In this document: positions 7,863 to 15,769 of the stretch, piece by piece
Layout of the letters: every line of letters begins with the position of its first letter
Numbering within the stretch: the stretch's first letter is position 1
Assembly (NCBI GenBank): GCA_003241785.1
Contig: QFPW01000005.1
Coordinates: 124,001 to 188,000, forward strand
Origin: Rhodovulum sulfidophilum
GTDB taxonomy: Bacteria > Pseudomonadota > Alphaproteobacteria > Rhodobacterales > Rhodobacteraceae
Direction of reading: 5' to 3'
DNA length: 64,000 bases
Translations under genes and position numbers: made by a program
The notes under the pieces: generated by a model
The model's input: the letters and a program-made list of their open reading frames with translations, nothing else
Database searches by the model: none
Told to the model about the DNA's origin: nothing

Positions 7863-8071
7863 CACAGCAGCTCGACATCTACGGGGTCTTCGTGCCGACC
7901 CTCGCCGTCATGGCGCTCGCCTCCTTCGTGCTCAGCAGAATCGCGAGCCGGATCCTGGCGCGCGCGGGCCTCTACCGCTTCGTCTGGCACCGCCCTCTCT
8001 TCGATCTCGCGCTCTACGTCATCGTTCTGGGCGGCGCGTTTCTCCTTCTTCAACGGATTCACTGGTCATGA
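7859..8071 (+). CDS. DUF1656 (AaeX-like) small membrane protein
   Basis: This 70-residue protein belongs to the DUF1656/AaeX family. It has two hydrophobic helices, VFVPTLAVMALASFVLSRI near residues 11-29 and LALYVIVLGGAFLLL near 50-64, with the conserved FVWHRPLFDLA stretch between them. Its ATG overlaps the FUSC stop and its own stop overlaps the ATG of the HlyD gene, so all three are translationally coupled. AaeX-type proteins regularly accompany FUSC/HlyD efflux pairs; their exact role is not established. Confidence 0.9.
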   Translation: MTQQLDIYGVFVPTLAVMALASFVLSRIASRILARAGLYRFVWHRPLFDLALYVIVLGGAFLLLQRIHWS

Positions 8072-8955
8072 AGGCAGCCTCTTCCCTCTCCGGCCGCGTG
8101 CTGCTCACCCTCGCCATGGTCGCCTGCGCGGCGGTCCTCGGGACGCATCTGTGGTCCTACTACATGGAGGCGCCCTGGACCCGGGACGGCCATGTCCGCG
8201 CCGATATCGTGCGCGTCGCCCCGGACGTCGCCGGTCTCGTCAGCGAGGTCCTCGTCAAGGACAACCAGCCGGTGAGCAAGGGGGACGTCCTGTTCCGCAT
8301 CGACCCGGAACGGTTCGAGCTCGCCTTGCGACAGGCCGAGGCGCAGGTCATGGGGACCAAGGCCGCCATGGACATCGCCGCCACCGATCTCGGGCGGTAC
8401 CGGACGCTCGCGACCAAGAACGTCGTGAGCCGTCAGGAGGAGGACGCCGCGGACAGCCGGCTCCGGCAGACGCAGGCGAGCTATGAGGCCGCGCTCGCCA
8501 GCCGGGACACGGCGCGCCTGAATCTCGAGCGCGCGAGCGTGCGCGCGCCCGTCGACGGCGTCGTGACGAATTTCTCGCTCCAGCCCGGGAACTACGCGAC
8601 CGTCGGGGGCGCGGTCGGCGCGCTGGTCGACGCCGACTCCTTCTACGTCGCGGGCTATTTCGAGGAGACCAAGCTGCCGCGCATCCATGTCGGCGACCGG
8701 GTCCGGATCGACATCATGGGCGAACCGGCGCCCATCTACGGTCACGTCGCGAGCGTCGCCGGCGGGATCGAGGATCGCGAGCGCAGCGACACGGCCGGCC
8801 TGCTGGCGAATGTGACGCCCACCTTCTCCTGGGTCCGCCTGGCGCAGCGCGTGCCGGTGAGGATCGCGATCGACGCCCCGCCGGACGAGCTGCGCCTTGT
8901 CGCCGGCCGGTCGGCGACGGTGTCGGTGCTGGGGGACGGCGCGAGCTCGAGCTGA
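8068..8955 (+). CDS. HlyD family periplasmic adaptor (AaeA/EmrA-like)
   Basis: This 295-residue membrane-fusion protein is anchored by one N-terminal helix (LLTLAMVACAAVLGTHLW, residues about 11-28). It then shows the two lipoyl half-motifs, PDVAGLVSEVLVKDNQPVSK and ASVRAPVDGVVTNFSLQPG, flanking a helical hairpin (residues about 85-150), and a beta-barrel region VGDRVRIDIMG. It would bridge the FUSC transporter to an outer-membrane channel across the periplasm. It is last in the marR-FUSC-DUF1656-HlyD operon; the next gene is convergent. Confidence 0.9.
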   Translation: MKAASSLSGRVLLTLAMVACAAVLGTHLWSYYMEAPWTRDGHVRADIVRVAPDVAGLVSEVLVKDNQPVSKGDVLFRIDPERFELALRQAEAQVMGTKAAMDIAATDLGRYRTLATKNVVSRQEEDAADSRLRQTQASYEAALASRDTARLNLERASVRAPVDGVVTNFSLQPGNYATVGGAVGALVDADSFYVAGYFEETKLPRIHVGDRVRIDIMGEPAPIYGHVASVAGGIEDRERSDTAGLLANVTPTFSWVRLAQRVPVRIAIDAPPDELRLVAGRSATVSVLGDGASSS

Positions 8956-9019
8956 CCCCCGGCGATGGGGCGGAATCCCGCCGGCCGCGTCGGTCGTCGC
9001 ACCCGCGCCCGCGCCACGC

Positions 9020-10324
9020 TCAGCGCGCGATCGCGACGTGATGCGTCCCGCGCGGGAGCGGCACGCGCCCCTGGGGCGTCAACCCCTCCGGCGTGACGCG
9101 GAAGACCGCGAGGCCCGCGCCGCTTTCGGGGGTGCCGTCGGCCTCCGGGTGGGGTTCGTAGACGGTGGCGAGGAGATGCGCGCCATCGGTCGAGAAGGCT
9201 CCCCCCTCGGGCAGCGCGCCGTCGAGCGGGCTGTCGGCGATCTTCGCGAGCGCGCCGGTCGCGGCGTCGAAGGCGAGCAAGCTCACGCTCGCCATCCGGT
9301 CGCGACGGCCCGATGCCTCGGGCAGCGTGGTGCCGCGCATGTTGATCGTCGCGACCCGGGTGCCATCCGGCGAGATCGCGAGGCCCTCGGCCGCCATGTC
9401 GGTCAGGGCGGAGCCGACGCGCCGGTGCGCAGGCGCGGCGTCGGCGAGGTCTCCGACGCGGATCACGCTGATCGCGGCGCTCTGCTCGGGGAGGCGGCCG
9501 GGCAGGTCGGTGGCGGTGAAGTCGCGCCCCCAGTCCGAGGTCAGGTACCAGCCGCCGTCGGGGGTGAAGCGGCCGACGAAGGGATCGCGGCCGGTCTCGA
9601 CCGCCTCGCCCCAGACGCGCCAGCCCGCGTCCGTCTCGCGCAGGAAGAGGACGCGGTCCTGCGTCGTCAGGTTGAGCGCCAGCGCCTCGCCCGAGGGGTG
9701 CCATTGCACGTTGGTCGCCGTCAGCCCGCCGGCGGTGTGTGGCGCGCCGCCCGCGATGCCGAGCGCGCGCAGCGGCACGGATCGCGTCGCGCCGAAGCCC
9801 GCGCCCTCGATCGCGGTTATCCGCAGCACGGCGCCCTCCGGTGGGTTCGAGACCGTGGCGATGCGATCGCCGTCGGGCGCCAGCGCCAGCGCCTCGGGGA
9901 GGGCCGCGATCGTCGCCTCCGCCGTGACGGTCGCGCTGTCGAGGTCGATCGCGAAGAGCCGCGTGCCGGGGCGAAGGTCGCGCGCGTTCGCCACGCCTTC
10001 CTCGCGCGGGCCGAGGCGCTCGACGACATAGGCCATGGCGCCGGGAGCGTCGACCGCGAGGATCTCCGGCGCGGCGGTGACCGAATTCGACACCGGCGCC
10101 GTCGCGGCGTGCCAACCCTCCGCTCCGGCGGTCAGCACCGTCAGCCGGTCGACCGCCCCGGCGTCCGGGTTCAGGACGCCGTCGGCGTAGGTGGAGGCGA
10201 GGTGGTCGGCGTCGGCGATCGTCACGACGCGGCCCGCCGCGACCCCGGCGAGGGCCGGGATCTCGAGAGGCTCCGCGGCGAGGGGCGCCGGGGTCAGCAG
10301 GAGCAGGGCGAGGGGGCGGATCAT
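9020..10324 (-). CDS. Exported beta-propeller (WD40/YVTN-like) protein
   Basis: This 434-residue protein has an N-terminal signal peptide (MIRPLALLLLTPAPLAAEP, cleavage near residue 17), so it is periplasmic or secreted. The body repeats short strand patterns such as ALAPDGDRIATVSN, GLAISPDGTRVATINM and AFSTDGAHLLATVYEP, typical of seven-bladed propellers of the lactonase/surface-layer YVTN type. No catalytic set can be assigned, so an enzyme or a binding protein are both possible. It is divergent from a LysR-type regulator, and the 110-base gap between them holds a perfect 9-5-9 inverted repeat, so it is probably that regulator's target. Confidence 0.75.
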   Translation of the reverse strand: MIRPLALLLLTPAPLAAEPLEIPALAGVAAGRVVTIADADHLASTYADGVLNPDAGAVDRLTVLTAGAEGWHAATAPVSNSVTAAPEILAVDAPGAMAYVVERLGPREEGVANARDLRPGTRLFAIDLDSATVTAEATIAALPEALALAPDGDRIATVSNPPEGAVLRITAIEGAGFGATRSVPLRALGIAGGAPHTAGGLTATNVQWHPSGEALALNLTTQDRVLFLRETDAGWRVWGEAVETGRDPFVGRFTPDGGWYLTSDWGRDFTATDLPGRLPEQSAAISVIRVGDLADAAPAHRRVGSALTDMAAEGLAISPDGTRVATINMRGTTLPEASGRRDRMASVSLLAFDAATGALAKIADSPLDGALPEGGAFSTDGAHLLATVYEPHPEADGTPESGAGLAVFRVTPEGLTPQGRVPLPRGTHHVAIAR

Positions 10325-10388
10325 TCCGGGGTCTCCATGTCGGGGGCTGAGTACCCGTCGAGATCGGGACGGTCGCGATTGCTTTCCA

Positions 10389-10411
10389 ATCGAAACTTCG
10401 CCAGTTTCGAT
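10389..10411. promoter_or_regulatory. LysR-type operator: perfect inverted repeat ATCGAAACT-N5-AGTTTCGAT
   Basis: Arms ATCGAAACT (10389-10397) and AGTTTCGAT (10403-10411) match perfectly around a 5-base spacer, 25 bases before the LysR ATG and 64 bases before the propeller gene. This is where a LysR protein normally binds to control the divergent gene and itself. Confidence 0.7.
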
Positions 10412-10435
10412 AAACGATCCTTATCATGGGCCAAG

Positions 10436-11230
10436 ATGGACCTGCGCTCGCTGGAATGCTTCCTGACGCTCGCCGAGCTCCTGAACTTCCGCCGCGCGGC
10501 CGAGCGGGCGAACCTGACCCAGCCGGCGCTCAGTCACCGGATCCGCGCGCTGGAGGATGGGCTGGGCGTCCGGCTCTTCGAGCGCGACCGGCGCGGCGAG
10601 GCGGGGCGGCTTCGGCTCGGCTTCACCGTGATCGCCTTCCACGGCGCGTTGCCCGAATCGGTGCGCGCCTTCCGGGAGGCGAGCCCGCGGGTCGAGGTCG
10701 AGCTCGTCGAGCGCGACTCTCCCGGGCTCGAGGCCGCGCTGGTGGCGGAGGAGATCGACCTCGCGGTGCTCCATCCCCCGCTCGAAACCGCGGGCCTCGG
10801 CGGGGTCGACCTGCCGGACCTGCGGCTGGTGCTCGCTCTGCCGGAGCGTCATCCGCTGGCGGAGCGGGACGAGATCGACCTCGCGGATCTCGACGGGGAG
10901 GCGCTGCTTCTGGCCCCGCGCCGGGTCGGGCCGCGGTTCCACGACCGGCTCTGGCAGAGCCTGAGCGCGGCGCGGGCACGGCCGCGCGTGGCGCAGGAGG
11001 TGATGCCGATGACGACCCTCGCGGGGCTTGTCGCGGCGGGGGCAGGGGTCGGGTTCGTGACCGAGGGCATCGCCGCGATCGGACGCCCGGGCGTCGTCTT
11101 CCGCCCCTGCCGGCCGGAGCCGCCCCGCCTGCCCCTCGCCTTCGCCTGGCGCGGCGACCAGCCGGACCCGGTCGCGGCGCGCTTCGTCGCGCTGGCGCGC
11201 GCCCGGCTCGAGGCGCCGGGGGAGACCTGA
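10436..11230 (+). CDS. LysR family regulator lacking the linker helix (264 aa)
   Basis: The N-terminal helix-turn-helix is intact (FLTLAELLNFRRAAERANLT, ALSHRIRALEDGLGVRLFER, residues about 9-50), and so is the effector domain, from GRLRLGFTVIAFHGALPES (about 58) to the end. Family members have about 300 residues; this has 264. The shortfall is at residue 53-54, where the wing sequence DRR runs straight into GEAGRLRLGF. The remainder of the wing and the long dimerisation helix, normally 35-40 residues (LTxAGxxLL...), are missing in frame. The start at ATG 10436 is standard. Whether the protein still dimerises and regulates is doubtful, although its palindromic site is perfectly kept. Confidence 0.85.
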   Translation: MDLRSLECFLTLAELLNFRRAAERANLTQPALSHRIRALEDGLGVRLFERDRRGEAGRLRLGFTVIAFHGALPESVRAFREASPRVEVELVERDSPGLEAALVAEEIDLAVLHPPLETAGLGGVDLPDLRLVLALPERHPLAERDEIDLADLDGEALLLAPRRVGPRFHDRLWQSLSAARARPRVAQEVMPMTTLAGLVAAGAGVGFVTEGIAAIGRPGVVFRPCRPEPPRLPLAFAWRGDQPDPVAARFVALARARLEAPGET

Positions 11231-11332
11231 CCCGCCGCGCGCGGGGCCGCGTCCGGGCGGGCGCCGCCGACCCGACTGCCCGGTGCCGGGCTCAACGCCC
11301 CGGGCTCATACCTCCCGGGCGGGGCGGCGATA

Positions 11333-11770
11333 TCAGATCCGGATCAGCGCAAGGCCGGTCGTCGCGTCGTGGGCGCGCCGCAGATGGCTTGGCGTCTCGG
11401 TCACGATGACTTCCAGCGTGGGCCGAACCTCCCCCGACTTCAGATGCCCGGCCAGGGCGGATCCGTCGCGGCGGCCGAGGACCACGTGGACATGCGGCGC
11501 CGGCGCGCCGCGTTCGTCGACGCCGATGTCGCCGTTCAACGAGGCGACCTCGACCTGCTCGTCGACCGGGATCTCGTCGTATTCCTTTCGCTCCCAGTCG
11601 AAGTAGAGCAGCGACGCACGCCGGAACGCGCCGATCGCGCTGAGCTCGGCCCCGTCGATGCCTTCCGCGCGCGCGAAATCCTCGAGACAGGCCATGACTT
11701 CGTCGCCGGTCTCCAGGATCACGGCGTAGGTCTTGAGACCGTTCTGGTCATCGAGCTTCCGGATCATCAT
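11333..11770 (-). CDS. PPC/DUF296 domain protein
   Basis: This 145-residue protein consists of one PPC (DUF296) domain, the fold seen in plant AT-hook nuclear proteins and in many bacterial stand-alone proteins of unsettled role. The signature VILETGDEVMACLEDFARA, then IGAFRRASLLYFD, then HVHVVLGRRDGSALAGHL and VRPTLEVIVTE is complete. The conserved His pair in PHVHVVLG is suggestive of metal binding. It is monocistronic: the gene downstream (LysR) converges on it and about 456 bases of non-coding DNA lie upstream. Confidence 0.85.
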   Translation of the reverse strand: MMIRKLDDQNGLKTYAVILETGDEVMACLEDFARAEGIDGAELSAIGAFRRASLLYFDWERKEYDEIPVDEQVEVASLNGDIGVDERGAPAPHVHVVLGRRDGSALAGHLKSGEVRPTLEVIVTETPSHLRRAHDATTGLALIRI

Positions 11771-12226
11771 CGCGCTGTTCCTCGATTGGCGTTCCCCGAA
11801 GAAAATGCGGAGCGTCCGGGCGGGTTCCGCCGGGCGCGCGCGGACGCGCCGCGCGAATGTCCCGCCGCCGGGGTCAGACCCGATACGCGACGAAGCGGCG
11901 TCACGAAGTCATGTCCAGCGGCGCTCGACGGGCAAACACCGACCGAGGCCCGTGACGGCACCAAACCGGCGGCATGCGATTGACTCCTCGCCCTTAGACA
12001 GAGTTATATCGCCCGGTTGCCAGTCGTTATTCTCAAAGACCGCTTCGGGACAACTCAATGCGCTTCCCCCGTCTATTTCCGGCGGCGCTTTTCCGCGCCC
12101 GCGCGTCCTTCGCCCATGCTCCGGAACCCCGGGTCTGACGAGGCCCCGGCCCCGATCGCGTGACACCGTGTCCATCCCGCGAACGTCGCCGCGCGTTCAC
12201 GGGCAGCTGCTCGCATAGGGGCCCGC
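11771..12226. other. Non-coding stretch between DUF296 gene and CPBP protease
   Basis: These 456 bases carry no reading frame that resembles a protein on either strand. A locally AT-richer patch near 11995-12035 (TTAGACAGAGTTATAT and the following bases) may hold promoter elements for the rightward protease gene, but no convincing -35/-10 pair, operator or RNA structure was seen. Confidence 0.5.
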
Positions 12227-13159
12227 ATGCCGTTTCTCTCCGCCCGTGATGCCCGGTTCGAAACCTTCGTGGATCCGGCGCGTCCGCGCCGCGAGCTCTG
12301 GCGCCTGCTGCTCGCGGCGCCGATCCTGCTCCTCGGATACGCGGCGGGTTCATTCTTCGCCGGCCTGGTCATCGGCTTCGGCAAGGGCTTCGTCGCGGGC
12401 TATTCCGGGACGCCGTTCGAACTCACGCCGCGGGATATCGCGCTCATCCACTTCTATTCCTTCGCCGGATGCGCGTTGGCCCTGTTCGGGCTGGTGCGCT
12501 CGCTGCATCGCCGCGCGGTTGGCACGATCTTCGGACGCGGCGGCCGCCTCGACCGACGCGCGTTCGTCGGCGGACTGGCCGCCGGCCTGATCGTCTTCAC
12601 CATCTTCGTCGCCTGCCTGCTGGCCTTCGGTCGCCCGGTCCAGCGCATGTCCTTGCCCGCCTGGAGTGTCTGGCTTCTGTTCGCGACGCCGGCCATCTTC
12701 GTTCAGTCGCTGACCGAGGAGATGGTGTTTCGCGGCTACCTCCAGCAGCAGCTCGCCGCCCGCTTCCGCTCGCCCTTCTTCTGGGCGGTATTGCCCAGCG
12801 TCGTCTTCGGCCTGCTGCATTTCCGGGGTTCCCTGGAGAATTCGCTTCTGGCGATCCCGCACGCGGCCCTGCTCGGGCTGATCGCCGCCGATATCACGGC
12901 GCGCACCGGCAATATCGGCACGGCGGCGGGGCTGCATTTCGGCATAAATTTCGGCGCCTTTCTCGTGTTCGCCAACTTCCCCGACCCGGCCGTCTTCGCG
13001 CTCTGGCACAGCGCGCCCGCGGCCTTTCCCTTCGGCGTTTCGATCTTCACGGTACTGGTCCTCGCGGCCTACGGCGTGTGGCGCGCGGCGAGCCGGCGAA
13101 GCGGCGCGGCCGACATCGACCGGACATCCGCCGCGGACGGACGCGACCTGGCCGGGTAG
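12227..13159 (+). CDS. CPBP family intramembrane glutamic endopeptidase
   Basis: This 310-residue multi-pass protein is a CPBP/Abi (CAAX-protease-like) membrane protease. The three family motifs are present: EEMVFRGYLQQQL at about residues 164-176 (EExxxR with the catalytic glutamate), FGLLHFRGS around 197-205 (FxxxH), and HFGINFGAFL near 240 (HxxxN). Hydrophobic helices surround them. The start MPFLSARDARFETFVDPARP resembles N-termini of this family. Roles of bacterial members include peptide maturation and immunity, and here nothing nearby identifies a substrate. Confidence 0.88.
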   Translation: MPFLSARDARFETFVDPARPRRELWRLLLAAPILLLGYAAGSFFAGLVIGFGKGFVAGYSGTPFELTPRDIALIHFYSFAGCALALFGLVRSLHRRAVGTIFGRGGRLDRRAFVGGLAAGLIVFTIFVACLLAFGRPVQRMSLPAWSVWLLFATPAIFVQSLTEEMVFRGYLQQQLAARFRSPFFWAVLPSVVFGLLHFRGSLENSLLAIPHAALLGLIAADITARTGNIGTAAGLHFGINFGAFLVFANFPDPAVFALWHSAPAAFPFGVSIFTVLVLAAYGVWRAASRRSGAADIDRTSAADGRDLAG

Positions 13160-13370
13160 CGGCGGCCCGCGGACGACCGACCCGCCGGGATACCCCGGGC
13201 CGGGTCTCCAAGACCGCGATGGCTTCCGTGACGTCCCACGCCTCCACCGCGGCGAAGCCCGCGCGTTCCGCGAGATCGACCGCCGCCCTTCGGAGGAGCG
13301 ACCTCGCAAGGAACCTCTCCGGTCCGGCGCGGTTAGCGGTGGGCCTGAGGGATGCGAGGAGTAGGGACGC

Positions 13371-14162
13371 GTGTTACTGACCATCGAGGCTGAACTCGAC
13401 TACGCGATCGAAGAGCCGTCGACCGTTTCGCTGCGCCTCGAGGTCGCGGACCTGCCGGACCAGACGGTGCTGGAAAGCGCGTTGACCCTGCCGGATCCGT
13501 CGGAGCCGGTCCAGCAGGCCGGCACCGACGGCGTCGGCCGGCGCGCATGGGTGGAAGTTGGCGGCGGGGCGCTCAAATGCCGCTACCAGGCCCGGGTTCG
13601 CGTCGAGCGGCCCGCTTCCGATCTTCGCGCGGCGCGCTGGGTTCCGTTCGCCGAGCTGCCGCCGGAGGCGGCGAAGTATCTGGTGGGGTCGCGCTACTGC
13701 CAGTCCGATCTGTTCGAGCCCTTCGTCGCGTCGGAGTTCGGCCGCTATCATGGCGGCGAGAAGATCGCCGCCATGCGCGACTGGATCGAGACGAGCTTCG
13801 ATTACGTGCGCGGGTCCAGCGACGAGACCACGACCGTGGTCGATACGTTCGTTCGGCGCCAGGGCGTCTGCCGGGACTACGCGCATGTGATGGTCACGCT
13901 CGCGCGCGCGGCCCGCTTCCCGGCCCGGGCGGTCTCGGTCTACGCGCCGGACGTGACGCCGCAGGACTTTCACGCGGTGGCGGAGATATACGTCGGGGAC
14001 GAGTGGCGCCTGGTCGACGCGACGGGGATGGCCGCTCCGGACACCATCGCCCGGATCGCGGTGGGCTACGACGCCGCCGACATCGACTTCATGACCACGT
14101 ACGGGCCACCGGGCCTGGAGCCGGAGCTCAGGGCGCAACGCGTGAAGGTGTCGCGCGAGTGA
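13371..14162 (+). CDS. Transglutaminase-like cysteine protease domain protein
   Basis: This 263-residue cytoplasmic protein has an N-terminal beta domain and a transglutaminase core. The catalytic triad is visible as Cys in QGVCRDYAHVMV (about residue 167), His in QDFHAVAEIYV and Asp in WRLVDATGMA. It starts with GTG at 13371, 11 bases after GAGGAG. Bacterial proteins of this type often act as peptidases or amidases on cross-linked or modified peptides. A small membrane protein starts 26 bases after its stop and may be co-transcribed. Confidence 0.85.
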   Translation: MLLTIEAELDYAIEEPSTVSLRLEVADLPDQTVLESALTLPDPSEPVQQAGTDGVGRRAWVEVGGGALKCRYQARVRVERPASDLRAARWVPFAELPPEAAKYLVGSRYCQSDLFEPFVASEFGRYHGGEKIAAMRDWIETSFDYVRGSSDETTTVVDTFVRRQGVCRDYAHVMVTLARAARFPARAVSVYAPDVTPQDFHAVAEIYVGDEWRLVDATGMAAPDTIARIAVGYDAADIDFMTTYGPPGLEPELRAQRVKVSRE

Positions 14163-14188
14163 ATTTCCAGGCGATCGGAGCGACGCGG

Positions 14189-14695
14189 ATGGAAAAGATC
14201 TACGGAAAGGCCGCCGATATCTACTTTCTGGTCGCGACCACCTTCCTTCTTCTGATCGCGATCCTGCTGCTGCTCGGCGCGGCCTGGGAGCTTGTCACGG
14301 CGGTGCTCGAGGGGAACCTGCTCGGCATGCTCGAGGCGGTGGGCCTCGTGATCATCGGCTTCGCCATCGTCGAGACATCGCGCTTCATCGCCGAGGAGGA
14401 GATCCTGCGCGAAAAGGAGCTGCGCTCCGCCGTCGAGTCCCGGCGCTCGCTGACCAAGTTCGTGACGATCATCGTGATCGCCGCCTCGCTGGAGGCGCTC
14501 GTCATGATCTTTGAGACCAGCCGGACCGACGTCACCCATTCGATCTACCCCGCGGCGCTCTTCGCCGTCGTGATGCTGACGCTGGTGTCGCTGGGCGCGT
14601 TCCAGTGGCTGTCGAGCCGCATCGCCCCGGATCCCGCCGAATCCGAGGCGGACGTCGACGCGGACGAAAGCCCGACGAGCGACAAGCCGGAGTGA
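14189..14695 (+). CDS. Small multi-pass membrane protein of unknown function
   Basis: I do not recognise this 168-residue protein. It has four predicted membrane helices: about residues 11-31 (IYFLVATTFLLLIAILLLLG), 46-62, 89-108 (TKFVTIIVIAASLEALVMIF) and 120-140. A charged loop, EEEILREKELRSAVESRRSL, links the second and third, and the tail is acidic (ESEADVDADE). GGAG stands 8 bases before the ATG. The four-helix plan with a cytoplasmic charged loop recalls PsiE-like or DUF-type small membrane proteins, but no motif settles it. It probably shares the transcript of the transglutaminase-like gene. Confidence 0.75.
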   Translation: MEKIYGKAADIYFLVATTFLLLIAILLLLGAAWELVTAVLEGNLLGMLEAVGLVIIGFAIVETSRFIAEEEILREKELRSAVESRRSLTKFVTIIVIAASLEALVMIFETSRTDVTHSIYPAALFAVVMLTLVSLGAFQWLSSRIAPDPAESEADVDADESPTSDKPE

Positions 14696-14785
14696 TCCGC
14701 CCCGGCGCCGCCGCGGCCAGGGCGGATCCGCCGTGCTTCGGACGCCCTCGGCACGCTCCTGACCGGGCGACGCGAGGGCGTTCGA

Positions 14786-14812
14786 GAGCGCCGCCGTCGG
14801 ACGGCGGCGCTC
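14786..14812. terminator. Bidirectional terminator hairpin between convergent genes
   Basis: GAGCGCCGCCGTC (14786-14798), one base, then its perfect complement GACGGCGGCGCTC (14800-14812); the real loop is about 5 bases. It lies between the end of the membrane-protein gene (+) and the end of the hydrolase gene (-). The plus-strand side is followed by CTTCTCC, so the U-tract is weak. Confidence 0.65.
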
Positions 14813-14829
14813 CTTCTCCGCGCGCCGAC

Positions 14830-15600
14830 CTACTTCGCCGCCGCGGCGGCTTCGATGACGGCGGCGACTTCGGCGGCGTGCGAGGCGAGCGACGCGTGGC
14901 TGCCGTCGACCGTGGTCACGGTGGCCTTGATCCGCTCGGCGAAGAAGGCCTGGGCGTGGGGGTCGAGCACGAGATCCCGCGCGCTGATGACGTACCAGCT
15001 CGGCTTGTCGTGCCAGGCCGCGACCTCGGCGGGCGCGTCGAAGGCGGTGTGGTTGATCGGCATCTGATGCGCGGCCAGATGTTCTCCGACCGCCTCGGGC
15101 AGGTCGCCGGCCACGGCGCTCGGGAAGACCGCCGGGTCGATGGTGAGGTACCCCTTGTCGTCGGGGCGGATCGCCTGGACCCCGGGGGTCGCCGGGCCGC
15201 TGGCCGCGAGCTTGCTGACGCTCTCCCCCCTGTCCGGCGCGAAGGCCGACACATAGACCAGCGACGCCACCTTGGGGTTGTCGCCGGCTTCGCCGATCAC
15301 GACGCCGCCCCAGGAGTGGCCGACCAGCACCGCGGGACCGTCCTGCGCGTCGAGCGCGGCGTTGGTGGCGGCCACGTCGTCGGCCAGCGAGGTCAGCGGG
15401 TTCTTCACGGCGGTGACCTTGTAGCCCTTGGCGGCGAGGATGCCGGCGACGCCGTCCCAGCTGCTTTCGTCGACGAAGGCGCCGTGCACCAGGACGATGT
15501 TCGTGACGGCGCCCGCCGGCGGGTTGGACTGGGCCATGGCGGGGCCGACGCCGAGGATGGCGGCGGAGGACAGGAGAGCGGAGAGGAAAAGCGACTTCAT
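14830..15600 (-). CDS. Exported alpha/beta hydrolase
   Basis: This 256-residue protein has a signal peptide (MKSLFLSALLSSAAILGVGP, cleaved after AMA), so it is periplasmic. The alpha/beta hydrolase fold is clear: oxyanion-loop motif VLVHGAFVDESSW, nucleophile elbow GHSWGGVV with Ser at about residue 95, an acid region VISARDLVLDP, and the catalytic His in DGSHASLASH near the C-terminus. It resembles the EstC/salicylate-esterase-like group that acts on small esters or lactones. An AraC regulator is divergent, 169 bases away, and is a likely controller. Confidence 0.87.
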   Translation of the reverse strand: MKSLFLSALLSSAAILGVGPAMAQSNPPAGAVTNIVLVHGAFVDESSWDGVAGILAAKGYKVTAVKNPLTSLADDVAATNAALDAQDGPAVLVGHSWGGVVIGEAGDNPKVASLVYVSAFAPDRGESVSKLAASGPATPGVQAIRPDDKGYLTIDPAVFPSAVAGDLPEAVGEHLAAHQMPINHTAFDAPAEVAAWHDKPSWYVISARDLVLDPHAQAFFAERIKATVTTVDGSHASLASHAAEVAAVIEAAAAAK

Positions 15601-15769
15601 TGCGAGGCTCCATTCGCAGCGCCGTGGCGCGGTTGACAGGTATCCCGGACAGTCTGCAATGCTTCCGGCGTGGTCGGCCCGGGCTGGTTGATCCGGACCG
15701 ATCGTCTAACGCCTTGATACATTTGCGAATTCACTTCCTGAGGACCCTCGAAATGTACGGTCGCGCCTG

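Noticed and set aside
4962..7865. Long minus-strand frame (967 codons) opposite the FUSC gene
   Set aside because: Rich in Arg/Asp/Gly/Ala with no motif, and the plus-strand FUSC frame is a clear family member; typical GC-skew shadow.
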